Below, piece by piece: positions 43,769-48,019 of a DNA stretch of 48,019 nucleotides (within the stretch, counting starts at the first letter, position 1; each line of letters starts with the position of its first letter). Source of the DNA: Acidobacteriaceae bacterium (lineage in GTDB: Bacteria > Acidobacteriota > Terriglobia > Terriglobales > Acidobacteriaceae). The position numbers were made by a program, and so were the translations under genes. The DNA is taken from positions 1-48,019 of the forward strand of contig CAHJWN010000024.1 of assembly GCA_903642265.1 (NCBI GenBank), read 5' to 3'. The notes under the pieces are model-generated. The model was not told the DNA's origin. It did no database searches and saw only the letters and a list, made by a program, of their open reading frames with translations.

Positions 43769-45400
43769 ATGGCCAGCGCTGTCGCAACATTGCCATCTGC
43801 AACAAATCCCCGCACCGCGGCCAACAATCCGCTGCTGATTAGTCCCTGGGTGGTCGCCCTTACGGTCACGCTCGCCACCTTCATGGAACTCCTGGACACC
43901 TCGATTGCTAACGTCTCGCTTCCCTACATTGCCGGCGGACTTGGACGCTCCTACGACGAAGTCACCTGGATTTTGACCACTTACCTCGTTGCCAACGCTG
44001 TAGTTCTCCCCATGTCTGCCTGGCTGTCCCGCGTCTTCGGTCGCAAGACCTACTACATGGCCTGCGTTGCCCTCTTCACCGTTACGTCGTTCTTCTGCGG
44101 TATCGCTCCAAGCCTGAACATCATGCTCTTCGCACGTGTCCTGCAGGGTATCGGAGGTGGCGGCCTAGCCCCAGTCGAACAAGCGATTCTCGTGGACACA
44201 TTTGAGCCCGCAAAACGCGCCTCGGCTTTCGCGCTCTACACCGTAGCCATCGTCACTGCCCCGGCTATCGGCCCCGTCCTCGGCGGCTGGATTACTGACA
44301 ACTACAACTGGCGCTGGGTGTTCCTTATTAACATTCCAATCGGAATGCTGTCGCTGTTCCTTACAGCCCGCTTCGTTCACGACCCGCCCTCGTTTGCAGA
44401 AGAGCGCAAGACCGTCCGCGTGAATGGCAAGCTCCGCATCGACGCTGTCGGAATCGCCCTCATCGCCGTCGGCTCGGGCGCTCTCGAAGTGCTCCTTGAC
44501 CGTGGCCAGATCGACGACTGGTTCGGCTCGCCCTTCATCATCTGGATGTTCATCATTGGTGTTACCTGCCTCACTGCCGCGGTTTTTTGGGAGTGGCACC
44601 AGCCCGACCCCGTCATCGACCTGCGCCTACTCAGAGTCCGCAACTTCGCCATCGCCTGCGTCTTCTACTTTCTCTTCGGCTTCGGTCTATTCGCCTCGAC
44701 CACCATGATCCCGCAACTGCTTCAATCGCTTTATGGCTATCGCGCAATCGATGCCGGTCTCGTCCTCGGGCCTGGCGCTTTCGTTATCACAGTTCTCGCC
44801 CCGGTCGGTGCGCAACTGGTCCAGCGAGGCATCATTCACCCTAAGATTCTCTTATTTGGTGCAGTCATGGTGGTTGGCCTATCCTTCATCCACTACAGCC
44901 ATTTCAATCTTCAAACCGACTACAGCCACTACGCATGGGCGCGAGCGCTGCAAGGCCTGGGCTATGCATTCTTCTTCGTGCCGCTCTCTGTTATCTCCTA
45001 CTCACAACTCACGCCTGCGCAAAACAACAAAGCCTCGTCACTCACCAACTTCTTTCGCAACTGGGGTGGCAGCTTCGGAATTGCTTTCATCACCACGATG
45101 AGCGAGCGCCGTCAGAACTTCCACCAGGCGACCGTCGGTGCAAACCTCGCACCCTCCTCCGGGTCCCTACGGACTGCCATCCAGCAGACATCCGCCTATC
45201 TCCAATCGCACGGCTTTTCGCACGTCGACGCCATCAGCGCCGCTTACGCCCGCTACTACGATCAACTTCAAGCGCAAACGCGGCTCCTTGCGTTTATGGA
45301 CTGCTTCTACATACTCGGGGTCGTCACCCTGGTCGCCGCCCCTCTCGTCCTCTTCACTAAGAAGTTCAAGCTGGCCGGGAAAGCCCCGGCGGCCCACTAA
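43769..45400 (+). CDS. DHA2-family MFS multidrug exporter (EmrB/QacA type)
   Basis: A 543-residue transporter with about 14 membrane helices, using the proton gradient to export hydrophobic or cationic drugs. Motif D1, LDTSIANVSLPYIAG, is in helix 1, and motif A, LSRVFGRKTYYM, in loop 2-3. Motif C in helix 5 (AIGPVLGGWI) marks drug-proton antiporters. GGGGLAPVEQAILVDTF is typical of the 14-TM group. The substrate is unknown. No EmrA-like membrane fusion protein is adjacent, so it may work with one encoded elsewhere. It is paired with the divergent TetR gene. Confidence 0.93.
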   Translation: MASAVATLPSATNPRTAANNPLLISPWVVALTVTLATFMELLDTSIANVSLPYIAGGLGRSYDEVTWILTTYLVANAVVLPMSAWLSRVFGRKTYYMACVALFTVTSFFCGIAPSLNIMLFARVLQGIGGGGLAPVEQAILVDTFEPAKRASAFALYTVAIVTAPAIGPVLGGWITDNYNWRWVFLINIPIGMLSLFLTARFVHDPPSFAEERKTVRVNGKLRIDAVGIALIAVGSGALEVLLDRGQIDDWFGSPFIIWMFIIGVTCLTAAVFWEWHQPDPVIDLRLLRVRNFAIACVFYFLFGFGLFASTTMIPQLLQSLYGYRAIDAGLVLGPGAFVITVLAPVGAQLVQRGIIHPKILLFGAVMVVGLSFIHYSHFNLQTDYSHYAWARALQGLGYAFFFVPLSVISYSQLTPAQNNKASSLTNFFRNWGGSFGIAFITTMSERRQNFHQATVGANLAPSSGSLRTAIQQTSAYLQSHGFSHVDAISAAYARYYDQLQAQTRLLAFMDCFYILGVVTLVAAPLVLFTKKFKLAGKAPAAH

Positions 45401-45535
45401 CCCCATCTTAGTTACCAGATTGGGGAGGTCCACCCCCTTTAGCTTGGCGAAGATCCCGCGAGATACCATGTCACCTTCGCGCTCGAACCTCCCCCCCTTA
45501 AACTCCGTCTTACCTCGATGAATCATGCAATTAGA

Positions 45536-45568
45536 AAGGGTCAGCTCACATGAGCTGACCCTTGTTTT
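45536..45568. terminator. Bidirectional terminator between the exporter and tRNA-Leu
   Basis: A 13-bp stem (aagggtcagctca / tgagctgaccctt) with a 2-base loop is followed by gtttt on the plus strand and tctaatt on the other. It lies 136 bases past the exporter stop and 15 bases past the 3' end of tRNA-Leu on the minus strand. Confidence 0.8.
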
Positions 45569-45582
45569 ATCCAAATTTGGAT

Positions 45583-45667
45583 TGGTGCGGAGGAGGGGAC
45601 TTGAACCCCTATGCCTTGCGGCGCTAGCACCTCAAGCTAGTGCGTCTGCCAATTTCGCCACCTCCGC
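45583..45667 (-). tRNA. tRNA-Leu (anticodon GAG)
   Basis: The minus strand folds into a class II tRNA of 85 bases with acceptor stem GCGGAGG / CCTCCGC, D arm TGGCGAAATTGGCAGACGC, anticodon loop TTGAGGT giving GAG, a long variable arm (GCCGCAAGGCAT), T arm GGTTCAAGTCC and encoded ACCA end. The long variable arm and A73 discriminator fit tRNA-Leu. Confidence 0.95.
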
Positions 45668-45720
45668 ATGGTAGTCGGTACGATCAATCTGCACCTGCGG
45701 GGAGCAACAATCCGAACTTC

Positions 45721-45726
45721 AGTGTA
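45721..45726 (-). promoter_or_regulatory. Candidate -10 box for tRNA-Leu
   Basis: tacact on the minus strand lies about 54 bases before the tRNA 5' end. The same hexamer, in the context ctacactga, occurs before rho, and also before clpC. The -35 region is weak. Confidence 0.35.
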
Positions 45727-45775
45727 GCATTGCGGACGGCTTTGATCTATACGACGCAGCCGCTCACGGAGCCCG

Positions 45776-47026
45776 CTAGATCGAGCTCATGTTGTGTAAA
45801 AATTCCTGGTTGTTGCGTGTTTTCGCCAGCTTGTCCGTCAGCAACTCCATCGCTTCAACCGGGGACAACGGATTAAGTACCTTGCGCAGAATCCAGGTAC
45901 GTTGCAAATCTTCCTTCGGAATCAGCAGCTCTTCTTTACGTGTACCGGACCTCTGAATGTCGATCGCTGGGAACACGCGCTTGTCGACAAGTTTGCGATC
46001 CAGAATGACTTCCATGTTGCCTGTACCCTTGAACTCTTCGAAAATGACTTCATCCATGCGCGAACCAGTATCTACAAGTGCTGTCGCAATGATCGTCAGC
46101 GACCCACCCTCTTCGATGTTTCTGGCTGCACCGAAAAACCGCTTCGGCCTTTGCAGCGCGTTGGAGTCAACACCACCCGAAAGCACCTTGCCTGAAGGCG
46201 GCACAATCGTGTTGTAGGCACGCGCGAGACGCGTAATGGAATCGAGCAGAATGACGACGTCTCTCTTATGTTCGACGAGCCGCTTTGCTTTCTCAATCAC
46301 CATCTCGGCTACTTGTACGTGGCGTGCAGCCGGCTCATCAAAAGTGGAAGAAATTACCTCGCCCTTTACCGACCGTTGCATGTCAGTGACTTCTTCCGGG
46401 CGCTCGTCAATCAGCAGGACGATCAACACCACCTCGGGATGATTGGCCGTAATGCTGTTCGCGATGGACTGCAGCAGCATCGTCTTACCGGTGCGCGGTG
46501 GTGCGACAATCAGTCCACGCTGCCCCTTGCCCACCGGCGTCAGTAGATCCATCACCCGCCCGCTGATGTGCTCCCGAACGGTCTCCATCTTTACCCGCTC
46601 CTGGGCGTACAGAGGAGTCAGATTATCGAACAAAATTTTGTTGCGTGTCTCCTCAGGAGATTCAAAGTTGATCGCTTCGATCTTGACCAGTGCGAAGTAC
46701 TTCTCACCCTCGTGCGGCGGCCGGACATTTCCGCTGATCGTGTCGCCTGTCTTCAGGTCGAACTTGCGAATCTGTGACGGCGATACATAAATATCATCAG
46801 GGCCGGGCAGGTAGTTGTAATCCGGTGACCGCAAAAATCCGTATCCATCTGGAAGAATTTCAAGCACGCCTTCTGCAAAAATATGGCCTTCTTTTTCGCT
46901 CTGTGCCTGCAGAATCTTAAAGATGAGGTCTTGCTTACGCAGGCCGCTGGTGCCCGCAATGTCTAGACCGCGAGCCAGCTTACCTAGCTCCGCGATGTTG
47001 TGCTCTTTTAACTCAGAAATGGTCAT
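45776..47026 (-). CDS. rho: Transcription termination factor Rho
   Basis: A hexameric RNA helicase of 416 residues that ends untranslated transcripts. I choose the ATG giving [15 protein letters not shown], the normal start, behind AGGT; the longer frame adds 49 unconserved residues. The N-terminal RNA-binding domain (about 1-125) contains [17 protein letters not shown]. Walker A is APPRTGKT at 175-182, Walker B is [14 protein letters not shown], and the Q and R loops are [33 protein letters not shown]. It is intact. It follows rpoZ on the same strand after 220 bases. Confidence 0.97.
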   Translation of the reverse strand: MTISELKEHNIAELGKLARGLDIAGTSGLRKQDLIFKILQAQSEKEGHIFAEGVLEILPDGYGFLRSPDYNYLPGPDDIYVSPSQIRKFDLKTGDTISGNVRPPHEGEKYFALVKIEAINFESPEETRNKILFDNLTPLYAQERVKMETVREHISGRVMDLLTPVGKGQRGLIVAPPRTGKTMLLQSIANSITANHPEVVLIVLLIDERPEEVTDMQRSVKGEVISSTFDEPAARHVQVAEMVIEKAKRLVEHKRDVVILLDSITRLARAYNTIVPPSGKVLSGGVDSNALQRPKRFFGAARNIEEGGSLTIIATALVDTGSRMDEVIFEEFKGTGNMEVILDRKLVDKRVFPAIDIQRSGTRKEELLIPKEDLQRTWILRKVLNPLSPVEAMELLTDKLAKTRNNQEFLHNMSSI

Positions 47027-47161
47027 GATGTACCTGGATGGATGTGAAAGGAAGGGGGTTGAAGCGAGGAGGGATCTGCTTGACTGGACTGTTGCGGTAA
47101 CTGAAGACAGGTAACGAGGACAGGGGTCGTGCGGAAAGCCACTTGCGGTGGACTCAGTGTA
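47027..47161 (-). promoter_or_regulatory. Rho leader, C-rich and G-poor, with candidate -10
   Basis: A -10 (tacact, 47161-47156) would start transcription near 47150 and give a leader of about 120 bases. The leader is strikingly C-rich and G-poor on the RNA strand (runs such as cccctgtcctcg, ccctcctcgc, aacccccttcc) with no strong hairpin, which is the makeup of rut sites. Rho is known to limit its own transcription in E. coli; the same is inferred here. Confidence 0.5.
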
Positions 47162-47238
47162 GCCCAAAAACAACGAACATGGAATGAAAGGTGGGGGGGA
47201 TCAAGAGGGAGGGCGATTCACTTTGGGTAGGTGAAGCA

Positions 47239-47260
47239 GCCGCGCGTTAAGCCGCGCGGC
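47239..47260 (-). terminator. Hairpin across the rpoZ stop codon
   Basis: gccgcgcg / cgcgcggc encloses a loop that contains the rpoZ stop codon. It has no T run. It may slow decay or reduce read-through from rpoZ into rho. Confidence 0.5.
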
Positions 47261-47468
47261 GTTCTTGAACGGAGATCTTTTCCACAATGGGTTCGACTGC
47301 CTCATCCATTGGAACCGTGTCTTTAAAGCGATCCAAGACTTCGTTGGTCGTGTCCTGAAGACGTGTATTCGGCTTGTGCAGTTTGCGCGTGGCCTTTGAG
47401 GCAAGCTGGCAAAGTTGGTAGCGATTCGTGACGTGCGTGAGAGCTCCAAAAATCAAATCTGAGCGCAT
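47247..47468 (-). CDS. rpoZ: DNA-directed RNA polymerase omega subunit
   Basis: A 73-residue subunit that helps fold and hold the beta' subunit. HVTNRYQLCQLASKATRKL matches the omega core, in which the family has RY-x-LV-x-LA. The C-terminal half is short and ends in ERRAA. AAGGAG lies 8 bases before the ATG. It lacks the gmk neighbour seen in many bacteria; rho follows on the same strand instead. Confidence 0.9.
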   Translation of the reverse strand: MRSDLIFGALTHVTNRYQLCQLASKATRKLHKPNTRLQDTTNEVLDRFKDTVPMDEAVEPIVEKISVQERRAA

Positions 47469-48019
47469 AATTTGTTCTCCTTATTGGGCAGAGCATCTGG
47501 GCAGACTCTCTCCCTTCGTATCGACTGGTAATGGTGCCTTCCGGTTGTCCGGCACCTTCATATATATGTTTAGACGTGCTGAGAGCGTTCAAGCTCCAGT
47601 GATTTGTGAAACGTTCAGCGGATGGAGCAGAGTGCCTCGATGAAGAGTGCCTCTCTATTATTGTCGAGCTGAGAGAACAGACATGCTGATGAATCTCTGG
47701 AAGAGCTATGCACTGTCAAAATGATCCTGAATTGAGCTTCGAAGAGTCGTTTCGGTGAGTTCAAAGCAGCTCTCGACTCACTCTGAGACCGTAATCTTCG
47801 GCTCCTCATGAAAAATAATACTTCTGTGACCAAACGTCAATACTTATTTTGGAAGTTAGGCGTGGCAACTTCTTCCATAAACGGAATTGATGAGACCATG
47901 TATGTGTACCTACCTGCACGCGATGGCGGTTTCGCGCAAGGACCTCATAACGAACGACTTCTCGTAAACTGGAAGATCGACAAAGCAATGGTTTCGACCT
48001 GGAGTGTCCTCTCTTGACC
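47469..48019. other. Region without a supported gene
   Basis: About 550 bases upstream of rpoZ. The rpoZ leader and promoter must lie at the left end. A hairpin ggtgcc-ttccggttgtccg-gcacc is at about 47534-47553. A 69-codon frame (47808-48017, plus strand, starting MKNNTSVTKRQYLFWK) is open to a stop but has no ribosome site, no recognisable family and AT-richer codons than its neighbours, so I do not call it. Confidence 0.4.

Noticed and set aside
43660..43899. N-terminal extension of the TetR gene
   Set aside because: It runs antisense into the exporter gene; the internal ATG has a ribosome site and begins at the usual family start.
47027..47173. 49-residue extension of Rho
   Set aside because: Rho normally starts at MTISELK-like sequence; the extension covers the C-rich leader and is not conserved-looking.
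47808..48017. A 69-codon frame at the right edge
   Set aside because: No ribosome site, no family, unusual codons; not enough to call a gene.
1..48019. CRISPR arrays, insertion sequences, rRNA genes, prophage
   Set aside because: No regularly spaced repeats, transposase or integrase genes, rRNA segments or phage structural genes were seen in the window.

Overview
The window reads as a chromosomal segment of a Gram-negative, GC-rich Acidobacteriota, probably family Acidobacteriaceae (Granulicella/Terriglobus/Edaphobacter-like). The pointers are a secreted VWFA protein of the acidobacterial type, a DUF6526-type membrane protein, outer-membrane biogenesis genes (lpxD, an LpxL-like acyltransferase, LolC/LolD) and a housekeeping gene set with no sporulation genes. 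The genus is inferred from protein style only; no database search was possible.

Layout. 1-1.4 kb: an N-terminally truncated plasmid-type ParB remnant next to tRNA-Gln(CUG), the only stretch that looks like a mobile-element scar. 1.4-5.4 kb: an orphan BtuF-like binding protein and a VWFA protein, divergent from a secreted SpoIVB-type (S55) serine peptidase. 5.5-10.9 kb: a zinc alcohol dehydrogenase, a secreted beta-propeller-like protein, and lolC-lolD. 11.1-21 kb: a proteostasis block, clpC, then (after a divergent family 5 uracil-DNA glycosylase) tig-clpP-clpX-lon; its trigger factor carries an unusual alternating-His N-terminus. 21-28.6 kb (minus strand): leuS, two membrane proteins, guaA, then a SAM riboswitch followed by a threonine-synthase-type PLP enzyme, a MoaD/ThiS-like protein with an extended tail, and a 49-residue membrane protein. 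28.7-33.8 kb: a membrane-anchored rhodanese, endonuclease IV, a DUF6526-type protein, a CysJ-type flavin reductase without its FMN domain, and ribosomal protein S1. 34-42.9 kb: a SYLF protein, an LpxL-like acyltransferase translationally coupled to lpxD, a pair of overlapping M16 peptidases, a HAD hydrolase, an aminotransferase, an MBL hydrolase and secG. 43-45.4 kb: a TetR regulator divergent from a 14-TM MFS exporter. 45.5-47.5 kb (minus strand): rpoZ, rho with a C-rich leader, and tRNA-Leu(GAG). The last 550 bases hold no convincing gene.

How it works together. Most of the window is core metabolism and quality control. The most interesting unit is 21.2-23.2 kb: a methionine-responsive (SAM) riboswitch in front of a threonine-synthase-like enzyme and a sulfur-carrier-like protein whose Gly-Gly is buried 34 residues from its end. 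This suggests sulfur amino acid synthesis by protein-thiocarboxylate chemistry rather than plain threonine synthesis. Other items worth checking are the His-rich trigger factor, the rut-like rho leader, the ParB scar at tRNA-Gln and a structured, terminator-ended region downstream of S1.
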